DNA from: QEXZ01 sp034660015
Lineage (GTDB): Archaea; Halobacteriota; Syntropharchaeia; Alkanophagales; Methanospirareceae
Length of the DNA stretch: 11,940 nucleotides
Assembly: GCA_034660015.1 (NCBI GenBank)
Contig: JAYEII010000045.1
Span: forward strand, 1 to 11,940
Reading direction: 5' to 3'
The notes beneath the pieces were generated by a model. That model saw only the letters and a program-made list of their open reading frames with translations. It searched no databases and was not told the DNA's origin. Positions 6,428 through 11,940 of this stretch are shown piece after piece. Made by a program: the position numbers and the translations under genes. Numbering within the stretch: position 1 is the stretch's first letter; the number at the start of each line of letters is the position of its first letter.

Positions 6428-7690
6428 ATGAGAACGTCGAAAATACCCGGATTTTATAAGCTGAGAGCCAAGGAGAGATTGAAGATTGTAAGAGATTTTG
6501 CAGCGTTATCGGAAGAGGAGCTAAACGTGCTTGGCAACACGGGTTCGCTGGGCGAAACAGCAAATAGAATGATAGAAAACGTTGTGGGTACAATGCCTCT
6601 ACCGATGGGCATTGCTACTAATTTCATGATTAATGGTAATGATTACCTGATACCAATGGCGATAGAAGAGCCTTCTGTTGTCGCAGCGGCAAGCAATGCA
6701 GCAAAGATGGCAAGGGATAAAGGCGGGTTCCAAACGAGTTCCACGGAACCCATAATGATCGGGCAAATCCAATTGACCGGTGTTTCCGACCCGTTCGCTG
6801 CGAAATTTGCCATTCTCGAAACTAAGCACCGAATTTTAGACCTCGCAAACGAAAAAGACCCTGTGCTTGTGAACCTTGGCGGCGGTGCGAAAGACATCGA
6901 GGTAAACGTCATTGACACCGCCGAAGGTCCGGGTCCAATGGTGATTGTCCATCTACTGGTCAACGTTAAGGACGTAATGGGTGCGAATGCGGTAAACACG
7001 ATGGCTGAAGCGGTTGCACCATTTATTGAGCAGCTCACAGGTGGAAAAGCGAATTTGCGAATCGTTTCTAATCTTGCAACGTACAGGTTAGCACGTGCAA
7101 GGGCGGTTTTCGCGCGGGGTGCAATCGGCGGCGTGGAAGTCGTAGATGGTGTCATCAGTGCATACTTATTTGCAAAATCTGACCCGTACCGATGCGCAAC
7201 GCATAACAAAGGTATAATGAATGGTATAGATGCAGTTGTAATCGCCACGGGGAACGATTTCAGAGCGATCGAGGCGGGTGCACATACGTATGCAAGCATC
7301 ACCGGGAAATACCAGCCATTGACGAGATGGGAAAAGAACCGAGACCGTGACCTGGTGGGAACGATTGAACTGCCAATTGCAGTCGGTATCGTTGGTGGTG
7401 CAACGTCCGTTCATCCTACTGCAAAAACGAACCTCAAGATACTTGGCGTGAAAACGGCAAACGAACTTGCCGAAATTATCGCTGCGGTGGGTCTGGCACA
7501 GAATTTCGCTGCGCTGCGTGCATTGGCAACCGAAGGTATCCAGAGAGGGCATATGTCGCTACATGCGCGGAACGTTGCAATATCGGCAGGTGCAAAAGGA
7601 GAGCAGATAGACCGTGTTGTGGAAATACTGGTGCGCGAGAAGAAGGTAAGAATTGACAGGGCGAAAGAAGTGCTGGAAGAGATGACCTGA
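6428..7690 (+). CDS. hmgA: Class II HMG-CoA reductase
   Basis: The enzyme reduces 3-hydroxy-3-methylglutaryl-CoA to mevalonate, the committed step to the isoprenoid ether lipids of archaea. The 420-residue protein lacks any membrane domain and has the class II opening SKIPGFYKLRAKERLKIV. Catalytic residues are visible: E81 in IEEPSVVAAAS, K261 in HNKGIMNG, D277 in ATGND, and H375 in RGHMSLHARN. MGANAVNTMAE (184-194) is the conserved dinucleotide and CoA region. Class II enzymes occur in bacteria and in some archaea such as Archaeoglobus, where they are thought to have been acquired by transfer, while most other archaea use class I. Used in the biosynthetic direction here, by inference. The upstream gene is divergent; the toxin-antitoxin remnant downstream starts three bases after the stop. 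Confidence 0.95.
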   Translation: MRTSKIPGFYKLRAKERLKIVRDFAALSEEELNVLGNTGSLGETANRMIENVVGTMPLPMGIATNFMINGNDYLIPMAIEEPSVVAAASNAAKMARDKGGFQTSSTEPIMIGQIQLTGVSDPFAAKFAILETKHRILDLANEKDPVLVNLGGGAKDIEVNVIDTAEGPGPMVIVHLLVNVKDVMGANAVNTMAEAVAPFIEQLTGGKANLRIVSNLATYRLARARAVFARGAIGGVEVVDGVISAYLFAKSDPYRCATHNKGIMNGIDAVVIATGNDFRAIEAGAHTYASITGKYQPLTRWEKNRDRDLVGTIELPIAVGIVGGATSVHPTAKTNLKILGVKTANELAEIIAAVGLAQNFAALRALATEGIQRGHMSLHARNVAISAGAKGEQIDRVVEILVREKKVRIDRAKEVLEEMT

Positions 7691-7693
7691 GAA

Positions 7694-7861
7694 ATGAGTT
7701 TCAAGTCTAAGGAGACGGAAGTGGCAAGTCAGTTAAAGGAGGATTTTAAGGAGTTCGAAGAGCGTTGCATGGGGATATTGCTATTCGGGTCTTATGCTGA
7801 CGAAGAAAGAAGCGGAGGTGATAAGAAGGTTCAACGGTCTGAGGAACGCCGTTGTTCATAA
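7694..7861 (+). pseudogene. N-terminal remnant of an MNT-type nucleotidyltransferase (MntA-like antitoxin)
   Basis: An open frame of 55 codons begins at ATG 7694, three bases after hmgA. It encodes SQLKEDFKEFEERCMGILLFGSYADEE, a typical start of a minimal nucleotidyltransferase: a helix, a strand, and the GS motif of the active site (G32-S33). The catalytic DxD that should follow about 10-12 residues later is missing, because after GSYADEE the sequence switches to the HEPN gene read out of frame, ending at TAA 7859-7861. This is best explained by a deletion that fused the front of the mntA gene to the back of the hepT gene. Confidence 0.7.
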
Positions 7862-7940
7862 ATATAACCAGCTGGATTTGGATGCCGTTCAGCGAGGATT
7901 GAATAAAATAGAAGTGCTGTATGAGGTATTAGATAAATTA
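7812..7940 (+). pseudogene. C-terminal remnant of a HEPN toxin (HepT-like)
   Basis: In the frame one base later than the nucleotidyltransferase piece, the sequence reads AEVIRRFNGLRNAVVHKYNQ and then LDLDAVQRGLNKIEVLYEVL. This is the last third of a HEPN domain, with the RNxxVH ribonuclease motif (RNAVVH, 7842-7859) and the final helix. The first two thirds are absent. MNT and HEPN genes normally form a pair in which the nucleotidyltransferase neutralises the HEPN ribonuclease, so both pieces are relics of one locus. No separate start codon with a ribosome-binding site is seen, although an ATG at 7794 is in frame. Confidence 0.7.
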
Positions 7941-7948
7941 TTAATCGT

Positions 7949-7963
7949 GTGGAATCTCGTGGT
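7949..7963. repeat. Short repeat GTGGAATCTCGTGGT (copy near the trmJ end)
   Basis: Exact match, 15 bases, to 9049-9063. On the minus strand it lies seven bases after the trmJ stop codon and reads ACCACGAGATTCCAC. It is one of the AATCTYGTGGT family of gene-boundary repeats in this window. The A/T-rich 20-base partner is absent here. Confidence 0.6.
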
Positions 7964-7970
7964 AAATTCA

Positions 7971-8965
7971 TTATTTGCAATTTCCTATTTTCCATTCTGC
8001 CTTACGCAATATTCCTCGCAGCGTTTGCACTTCTCTCTCGGTAAGCTCTGCTCTGCCAAGAATCCTTCTAAGCATGAGCAACGTCTTCTCTCTTTTATGG
8101 TCCTTGTAACNNNNNNNNNNNNNNNNNNNNNNNNNNNNNNNNNNNNNNNNNNNNNNNNNNNNNNNNNNNNNNNNNNNNNNNNNNNNNNNNNNNNNNNNNN
8201 NNNNNNNNNNCCTATTTTCCATTCTGCCTTACGCAATATTCCTCGCAGCGTTTGCACTTCTCTCTCGGTAAGCTCTGCTCTGCCAAGAATCCTTCTAAGC
8301 ATGAGCAACGTCTTCTCTCTTTTATGGTCCTTGTAACCAATCTCATCAAAAAACGTTTCCAGATGCACGAACAACCGCTCCTTGTCCTCTACACGTGCTA
8401 ATCTTAACCGTATCGCTCTGGCTCTGGCTCTGGATGTTGAACCCGAATCTATCCTCCCGTCCACGCCGCTTAATTCGTACATAACGACCGCAACGGCATG
8501 CGAGAGGTTCATCACAGGATATTCAGGGCTCGCAGGAATGCATACGACAATGTCGCAATGCTTGAGTTCTTCATTCCTCAGTCCCGTGTCCTCTCTGCCA
8601 AACAGGATGGATACGACTTTGCTTGAATTATCTTTACCTTTATCCTCTCCTATTCGTTTAACTTTTTCTTTTAATTGCTGGGGCGAGAAAAAAGGTACTC
8701 GGAGATGTTTGTTGACTGAAATACCGTGCTTGGAGGTAGTGCCCACAACAATTACAGAGTTTTCTATCGCTTCCTCTATCGAACCTACAATCTCACTTGT
8801 TCTTAGCACGTCGTAAGCGTGAGAGGCGACAGAAACCGCTTTATCGCCCATATCCGCTGGATTTACCAGATATAACGCTGAACACCCGAAATTTTTTAGT
8901 ACTCTTGCCACAGCCCCTATGTTCTCTTCGTTCTTTGGTTCCACGAGAATTGTTCTTATTTCCAT
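7971..8965 (-). CDS. trmJ: tRNA 2'-O-methyltransferase, TrmJ-like SPOUT enzyme (interrupted by an assembly gap)
   Basis: Read from 8965 to 8211, skipping the gap and its duplicated flank, and continuing from 7983 to the stop at 7971, the gene gives a normal 255-residue protein ending KAEWKIGNCK. Motifs of the TrmH/TrmJ SPOUT family are clear: VEPKNEENIGAVARVLKNFG at the start, ILFGREDTGLRNEEL (120-134), and PASPEYPVMNLSHAVAVVMY (144-163), which forms the trefoil knot that binds S-adenosylmethionine. TrmJ methylates the ribose of nucleotide 32 in tRNA; in archaea cytidine is the known target. The C-terminal helical region (about 195-250) fits TrmJ. As deposited, any direct translation runs through N's into a false tail. 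The start at 8965 is followed at once by the first strand; upstream AAAGG may serve as ribosome-binding sequence. Confidence 0.88.
7984..8110. repeat. 127-base contig-end duplicate, left copy
   Basis: Identical, base for base, to 8211-8337. It carries the last codons of trmJ. The frame of this copy joins correctly to the stop at 7971, and the frame of the other copy joins correctly to the start at 8965. Confidence 0.95.
8111..8210. other. Assembly gap of 100 N
   Basis: Exactly 100 unknown bases, the conventional length for a gap of unknown size. The identical 127-base flanks suggest the true gap is zero and the two contigs simply overlap. Confidence 0.97.
8211..8337. repeat. 127-base contig-end duplicate, right copy
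   Basis: Identical to 7984-8110. Removing one copy and the N's restores an uninterrupted trmJ gene. Confidence 0.95.
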
Positions 8966-9041
8966 AAACCTTTCTTTAGAAAAGAAAGCTTTACCAAAGA
9001 AAGAAGTTTTTCTTTTTCACAAAAAAGAAAAAGTGTTGTGT
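8966..9041 (-). terminator. A/T-rich intergenic region with two hairpins between the radical SAM gene and trmJ
   Basis: Two potential stems are visible: CTTTCTT/AAGAAAG (8970-8976 with 8982-8988, five-base loop) and an 11-base A/T stem, TTTTTCTTTTT with AAAAAGAAAAA (9007-9017 with 9022-9032). On the minus strand the region starts with ACACAACACTTTTTCTTTTT just after the radical SAM stop, a T-rich run suited to archaeal termination. The trmJ promoter must lie in the same 76 bases, but I see no clear TATA box. Confidence 0.5.
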
Positions 9042-9063
9042 CTATCTCGTGGAATCTCGTGGT
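9022..9063 (-). repeat. Repeated gene-end block (copy 3) at the end of the radical SAM gene
   Basis: It contains the exact 20-base block of 5005-5024 (here 9022-9041), then two tandem copies of the ATCTCGTGG motif: 9044-9052 and, within AATCTCGTGGT, 9053-9063. Compared with copy 1 it has 11 extra bases, as if the motif had been duplicated. The right half is translated as the last residues of the radical SAM protein (KPRDSTR). Confidence 0.65.
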
Positions 9064-10067
9064 TTTTTATTGTTTTTATTTTTATTGCTGCTTGTGCCCT
9101 GATTTGAAGTAGAAGGAGAAAACCGTCTCGTTACTTTTTCCAGCCGCTCACGATAGTCAGAATCATCACGTTCTCGTTCCAGCGCCAGCTCGTGAACTAT
9201 CTCTTCTCTTGGTTTCGATTTTGAATGAGAGAACCATGAAATTCGGTCTTCTTTCTGGTCTTCTATCGTTCTTCGCTTGCTGGTGAGCTTAGCATCAGGA
9301 TAAACGGTAATCCAGGTTTCTTGCGATGGTGGCGTGGGATATTCGCGATAACAGCTCCTGCTTATTATAGCATTAGAAAGGTGCTTGGAAGCGAGTTTGT
9401 AAGCATATTCCATCTCTTCGATAGTAGGACGTCTCGTAACCTGCTCAAATGCAAAGGTTGGTGCAAACGGGTTAATCCGGTATTTTATGTCGCGATTCAA
9501 CGCGGAAAGGAAAATTGCTATTTGTTCTGTCTCCTTCTCGTCCACAATACCCGGCATGTAAACCGTTTGGATTAACAGTTCTATCCCGGTGTCGTTTAAC
9601 GCTGCCACCGCTTTTAATACCGGTTTGTTCGATTTCCCGGTGTACCATTTATGAATATCCTCGGAAAAAGCTTTGATGTCTATATGGGCTTCGGTTAAAC
9701 CTGCATCCTTCAACTCACTCGCATAATTACCGTTTTCTTCACGCCCTATCTCATAACCATTGCTCATCAAAACAATTTCTTCAAATCCTTTTCCTTTCAA
9801 TCCTTTCACGAGCGTCAAGAGATAGTCCTTGTCGAGGGTGGGTTCTCCACCGGTAATCATTGCCTTGGTGGGAAGCTTCCCATAATGTTTGAGGCATGCC
9901 TGTTCTGCTTTTTCCAACGTCTCCTCGGCACTGAGTAAAGTCCCTACGCAATCATCACGCGCAGGCCTGAAACAACCCTTGCACCGGAAATTGCAGCCGG
10001 TAAGCATGAACCAGATGCGGGGTTCTATTTCCGAAAGCGTGAAGTATTGAATGCCTCGTTTGCTCAT
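9042..10067 (-). CDS. Radical SAM protein (pyruvate-formate-lyase-activase-like)
   Basis: The ATG at 10067 gives a 341-residue protein. Near its start, LTGCNFRCKGCFRP carries the CxxxCxxC cluster ligands (residues 25, 29 and 32). ITGGEPTLD follows about 40 residues later, the SAM-binding GGE motif, and the order of strands (VLMSNGY, HIDIKAF, IQTVYMPGI, RINPFAP) fits a complete radical SAM barrel. It resembles activase and AdoMet-enzyme groups such as PflA (COG1180); the substrate is unknown and no partner glycyl-radical enzyme is present. The last 50 or so residues are charged and low in complexity (NKNKNNKKPRDSTR) and partly encoded by a repeat, so the ancestral stop may have been earlier. 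The frame opens further upstream to 10154, but that would overlap the divergent hydantoinase start and both TATA boxes, so I rejected it. Confidence 0.85.
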   Translation of the reverse strand: MSKRGIQYFTLSEIEPRIWFMLTGCNFRCKGCFRPARDDCVGTLLSAEETLEKAEQACLKHYGKLPTKAMITGGEPTLDKDYLLTLVKGLKGKGFEEIVLMSNGYEIGREENGNYASELKDAGLTEAHIDIKAFSEDIHKWYTGKSNKPVLKAVAALNDTGIELLIQTVYMPGIVDEKETEQIAIFLSALNRDIKYRINPFAPTFAFEQVTRRPTIEEMEYAYKLASKHLSNAIISRSCYREYPTPPSQETWITVYPDAKLTSKRRTIEDQKEDRISWFSHSKSKPREEIVHELALERERDDSDYRERLEKVTRRFSPSTSNQGTSSNKNKNNKKPRDSTR

Positions 10068-10123
10068 TTCGACAATAATATAATATTTAATCTTCCGGGT
10101 ATAAAAATACTCGTGGACAAAAG
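10068..10123. promoter_or_regulatory. Compact divergent leaderless promoters, radical SAM gene and hydantoinase stub
   Basis: Within 56 bases there are two TATA boxes in opposite directions: minus-strand TTAAATATTATATT (10077-10090), close before the radical SAM ATG, and plus-strand TATAAAAAT (10100-10108), about 20-24 bases before the ATG at 10124. Neither gene has a ribosome-binding sequence, so both transcripts are expected to be leaderless. The promoter of the stub has survived although the gene has not. Confidence 0.55.
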
Positions 10124-10198
10124 ATGCATGTCGGCACTGATATTGGCGGCACATTCACGGACGTTGTGATATTTGAAAGCGAGACTGTATTTGTATAG
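10124..10198 (+). pseudogene. 5' stub of a hydantoinase/oxoprolinase A-family gene
   Basis: From ATG 10124 the frame encodes 24 residues, MHVGTDIGGTFTDVVIFESE and a short tail, and stops at TAG 10196-10198. GxDIGGTFTDVV is the phosphate-binding first strand and loop of the hydantoinase A / 5-oxoprolinase family (ASKHA fold), enzymes of roughly 550-700 residues. Nothing recognisable of the family follows in any plus frame; instead a repeat begins 26 bases later. The gene was therefore cut off just after its first hairpin, most likely by a rearrangement. Its function is lost. Confidence 0.75.
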
Positions 10199-10223
10199 TC
10201 GATACAAGAAAAAATAAATTATT

Positions 10224-10312
10224 GACACAGATTAACGCAGATTGACACCGATGATAAAAATTAGCAATGTTAAACTTAAATAAGTCCGCGTAAATCCGTG
10301 TAAATCGGTGTC
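10224..10312. repeat. Inverted pair of arrays with a 10-base period
   Basis: The left arm holds three units: GACACAGATT, AACGCAGATT, GACACCGATG (10224-10253). The right arm holds TAAGTCCGCG, TAAATCCGTG, TAAATCGGTG (10281-10310) plus TC. Its complement is a series of the same units (GACACCGATT, TACACGGATT, TACGCGGACT). The arms are separated by 27 A/T-rich bases. The exact nine-base pairing is GACACCGAT with ATCGGTGTC. The spacing of one helical turn and the symmetry suggest a protein-binding array or a folded RNA. No gene is present here. Confidence 0.8.
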
Positions 10313-10368
10313 TTAAATAGAAGGAAGTTATACTTCATATACGATAAATAGATTCAGAAAGAATTGAT

Positions 10369-10375
10369 GGAGGTG
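10369..10375 (+). promoter_or_regulatory. Strong ribosome-binding site before the helical-repeat gene
   Basis: GGAGGTG, a near-full complement of the archaeal 16S tail, lies six bases before ATG 10382 and fixes that start. It contrasts with the leaderless genes nearby and implies a transcript with a 5' leader. TTCATATACGATAAATAG (about 10335-10352) may hold the TATA box. Confidence 0.75.
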
Positions 10376-10381
10376 TTATAA

Positions 10382-11359
10382 ATGTCATCGCATAGCGAAC
10401 AAGGGGAAGAAAAAAGCGAAGGTTTTTGTTTAGATGAAGAATTAAAATCTCTTGATGCCCGGGACTTATACAATTTAGTACAAAATCTAATAAGCAAAAA
10501 CTCGGAAGTCCATAGATTGGTTTTGGAGTGGTTTAAAGAGAAGGCAGAGGCTTCAAGCGTTGCAGAAGAAGTAACGACTCTAAATGACGAGTTATTGATG
10601 GAATACTGGGAAAAAGCGGAAAATATAATCTCGGAATTCAATGAATATGGCGGCGGACCTGAAGATGAAGAGGAGGAAGCGTATCAGTGGCTGAATGAAA
10701 TTTCCGAATTGATTAGAAAAGGTAATATATCCTCAGATGTAAAAATCGGATTTTTAGATGAAGCCTTTGTGGAGTATGATATTGAAAAATCAGGTTTTGA
10801 GGATGAATTGATGCATATTTTTTTCGAGATGTGCGAGACGAGGGAGGAATGGGAATATTTAGTGGAAAAACTGGCAAAACGTCCTTCTTATTGGCGAAAA
10901 GGCTTGATTATGCGTATCCAGAAAAACTATCTTTGCAATGAAAGCGCGTATTTAGAAATGCGTATGGAAAATCTCCATTACGGTAGGGATTACTGGGATT
11001 TGGTGGAGTTCTACGTTAATAAGGGAGATTTGCAAAAGGGTTTGGAAACGGCGGAACAGGGGATATTAAAAGGTGAAGGGAGGCTTACAGAGCTGTTCCA
11101 ATTTTTGTTCGAGCATTTTGCTGAAGAAGGGGACACCGCCAATATAGAACGAATTGTTCGGGTTGCGTTGACCCGGAAGAGCGAAGAGAAGGACATGCTG
11201 GACAGACTATTTGAGTTTTATAAAACCGAAGGGAATTATGAAAAAGCAAAAGAGGCTCTGCTAAAAGCATATAAAATCATGCGATATGGAAACTACTATG
11301 CAGAATACAATAAAATGAAACTATGGGGTCAAAATGAGGTTGGATTTTTAGGTTATTAA
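10382..11359 (+). CDS. Acidic helical-repeat (TPR-like) protein, possibly truncated at its C-terminus
   Basis: This 325-residue protein is almost entirely alpha-helical and acidic. An N-terminal part (20-56, LKSLDARDLYNLVQNLISKN then WFKEKAE) and a Glu-rich stretch (EDEEEEAYQW) precede TPR-like helix pairs in the second half: VEFYVNKGDLQKGLETAEQG, LFEHFAEEGDTANIERIVRV, and LFEFYKTEGNYEKAKEALLK. Such repeats bind partner proteins; no catalytic motif is seen. Similar archaeal proteins that I recall continue well past the YYAEYNKMK point, whereas this one changes to LWGQNEVGFLGY and stops about 100 bases before a transposase gene. A truncation by that insertion is therefore plausible but unproven. 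The start is fixed by a strong ribosome-binding site. Confidence 0.65.
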   Translation: MSSHSEQGEEKSEGFCLDEELKSLDARDLYNLVQNLISKNSEVHRLVLEWFKEKAEASSVAEEVTTLNDELLMEYWEKAENIISEFNEYGGGPEDEEEEAYQWLNEISELIRKGNISSDVKIGFLDEAFVEYDIEKSGFEDELMHIFFEMCETREEWEYLVEKLAKRPSYWRKGLIMRIQKNYLCNESAYLEMRMENLHYGRDYWDLVEFYVNKGDLQKGLETAEQGILKGEGRLTELFQFLFEHFAEEGDTANIERIVRVALTRKSEEKDMLDRLFEFYKTEGNYEKAKEALLKAYKIMRYGNYYAEYNKMKLWGQNEVGFLGY

Positions 11360-11427
11360 AATCTACCCCCAGCATCTCGTTCTACTTCTACGTGTTGAAT
11401 CGGGAGTTCCTTACTAAAAAGCGATAG

Positions 11428-11456
11428 TAATATATAGTAGTGGAACGTTACACTAC
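11428..11456 (+). promoter_or_regulatory. TATA box and overlapping palindrome of the edge transposase
   Basis: TAATATATAG (11428-11437) is an archaeal TATA box about 25 bases before ATG 11460, so the transcript is probably leaderless. Between them lies a 20-base near-palindrome, GTAGTG-g-AACGTT-a-CACTAC (11437-11456), with 18 symmetric positions. Its place across the transcription start fits an operator, for example for self-control by the transposase; this role is inferred. Confidence 0.5.
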
Positions 11457-11459
11457 AAT

Positions 11460-11940
11460 ATGAGCTACATACGAAAAATTACTCGACACAACAAAAGCGG
11501 CGAAATCAAGGTCTATTACGCCGAGGTAGAATCGATCCGAGTTGGTGGAAAAGTTATCCAGCGGCACATCCGATCCTTGGGCACCAACCCATCTGCACCA
11601 ACTAATTTCCCTATAGGTGACGTACAGTTCTCTTATTTAGCGGTTCGGCTGATGCAAGGGGATTTAACTCCAAACGAGGTCTTTGATATGTTGGAGGGTA
11701 TGGGGCACCCGGTCACGCGCGACTCTCTGGAACGTATTGGTATTAACTACGATTTCGGAAAAAAAACGTTCTGTATCTACCTATTTTATCCGAAGAACTC
11801 AAAAAAATCCACAACCGATGCCCCATCTGTAAAAAAAGACTCTACGTCCAAAGAACAGACAAAAGAATAGTCAGAACATTGTCAGGCGAGATACGGTTTA
11901 ATATACGTTTCAGATACTGTAAGGAACACGGTTCATTCGA
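11460..11940 (+). pseudogene. Transposase 5' part with a -1 frameshift at A8, cut by the window edge
   Basis: The zero frame from ATG 11460 encodes YIRKITRHNKSGEIKVYYAE, then ESIRVGGKVIQRHIRSLG, typical of the N-terminal domain of many archaeal transposases. After YDFGKK it becomes nonsense and stops at TAG 11868-11870. The -1 frame, entered at the run of eight A's (11759-11766), continues cleanly to the window end as NVLYLPILSEELKKIHNRCP, then ICKKRL and later RYCKEHG. That part carries a zinc-ribbon-like CxxC (11819-11830) and CxxH (11918-11929), expected in such proteins. The run is a perfect A AAA AAA slippery sequence, so programmed slippage, a real one-base deletion or a sequencing error are all possible. 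The family was not assigned; the other end of the element lies outside the window. Confidence 0.72.

Noticed and set aside
6643..7302. Long minus-strand ORF opposite hmgA
   Set aside because: It is the antisense of a highly conserved enzyme, rich in Ala/Ser/Pro as expected for antisense frames, with no recognisable domain or promoter.
7985..8222. Reading of the trmJ tail through the gap into a second repeated segment
   Set aside because: The 127-base flanks are identical and the frames join correctly only when they are collapsed, so the second segment is an assembly copy.
7862..8336. Continuation of the HEPN-frame plus-strand ORF through the N gap
   Set aside because: After about 7940 it is antisense to trmJ and passes through unknown bases; only the HEPN part has support.
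10068..10154. 29-residue N-terminal extension of the radical SAM protein
   Set aside because: It overlaps the hydantoinase stub start and both divergent TATA boxes; ATG 10067 has a well-placed TATA box and begins at the conserved domain.
10224..10312. CRISPR array or attachment site
   Set aside because: Units are 10 bases without spacers and lie in inverted orientation; there are no cas genes and no tRNA or integrase nearby.

Overview
The window looks like a chromosomal scaffold segment from a euryarchaeon. The reasons are archaeal-type TATA boxes placed about 20-30 bases before start codons (leaderless or short-leader transcripts), T-rich gene ends, a class II HMG-CoA reductase, a SPOUT tRNA methyltransferase, and a secreted, Asn-glycosylation-rich Kelch protein whose C-terminal domain I associate from memory with ANME-1/Syntrophoarchaeia-type genomes. 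That taxonomic placement is inference. No rRNA, tRNA or CRISPR array was seen.

Layout. 1-463: tail of a probable antitoxin followed by a PIN-domain (VapC-like) toxin. 448-3233 (minus): an ATP-grasp ligase, whose end overlaps the end of the PIN gene, then a secreted six-bladed Kelch protein. 3322-3594 (plus): a small winged-helix protein divergent from the Kelch gene. 3606-5002: a complete IS4/IS1634-type insertion sequence with inverted repeats and a target duplication; its transposase has lost one catalytic Asp and seems internally deleted. 5039-6354 (minus): a metallo-beta-lactamase-fold hydrolase and a SpoIIM/DUF95 membrane protein. 6428-7690 (plus): HMG-CoA reductase, the committed step to isoprenoid lipids, divergent from SpoIIM. 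7694-7940: a collapsed MNT-HEPN (MntA/HepT-like) toxin-antitoxin remnant. 7971-8965 (minus): TrmJ-like tRNA 2'-O-methyltransferase, split artificially by a 100-N gap flanked by an exact 127-base duplication. 9042-10067 (minus): a radical SAM enzyme. 10124-10198: the first 24 codons of a hydantoinase A-like gene, with its promoter but nothing after. 10224-10312: an inverted pair of arrays with a 10-base period. 10382-11359: a helical-repeat protein that may be truncated. 11460-11940 (edge): the start of a second, unrelated transposase whose reading frame continues only after a -1 shift at a run of eight A's.

The genes do not form one pathway. The region mixes housekeeping genes (hmgA, trmJ) with debris from insertion sequences and toxin-antitoxin systems. 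The most notable unexplained signal is a short repeated cassette at gene ends: a 20-base A/T-rich block ending GTGTTGTGT, plus AATCTYGTGGT. It recurs whole or in part at gene boundaries near 5005-5037, 5772-5786, 6393-6405, 7949-7963 and 9022-9063. I found no convincing new multi-gene system.
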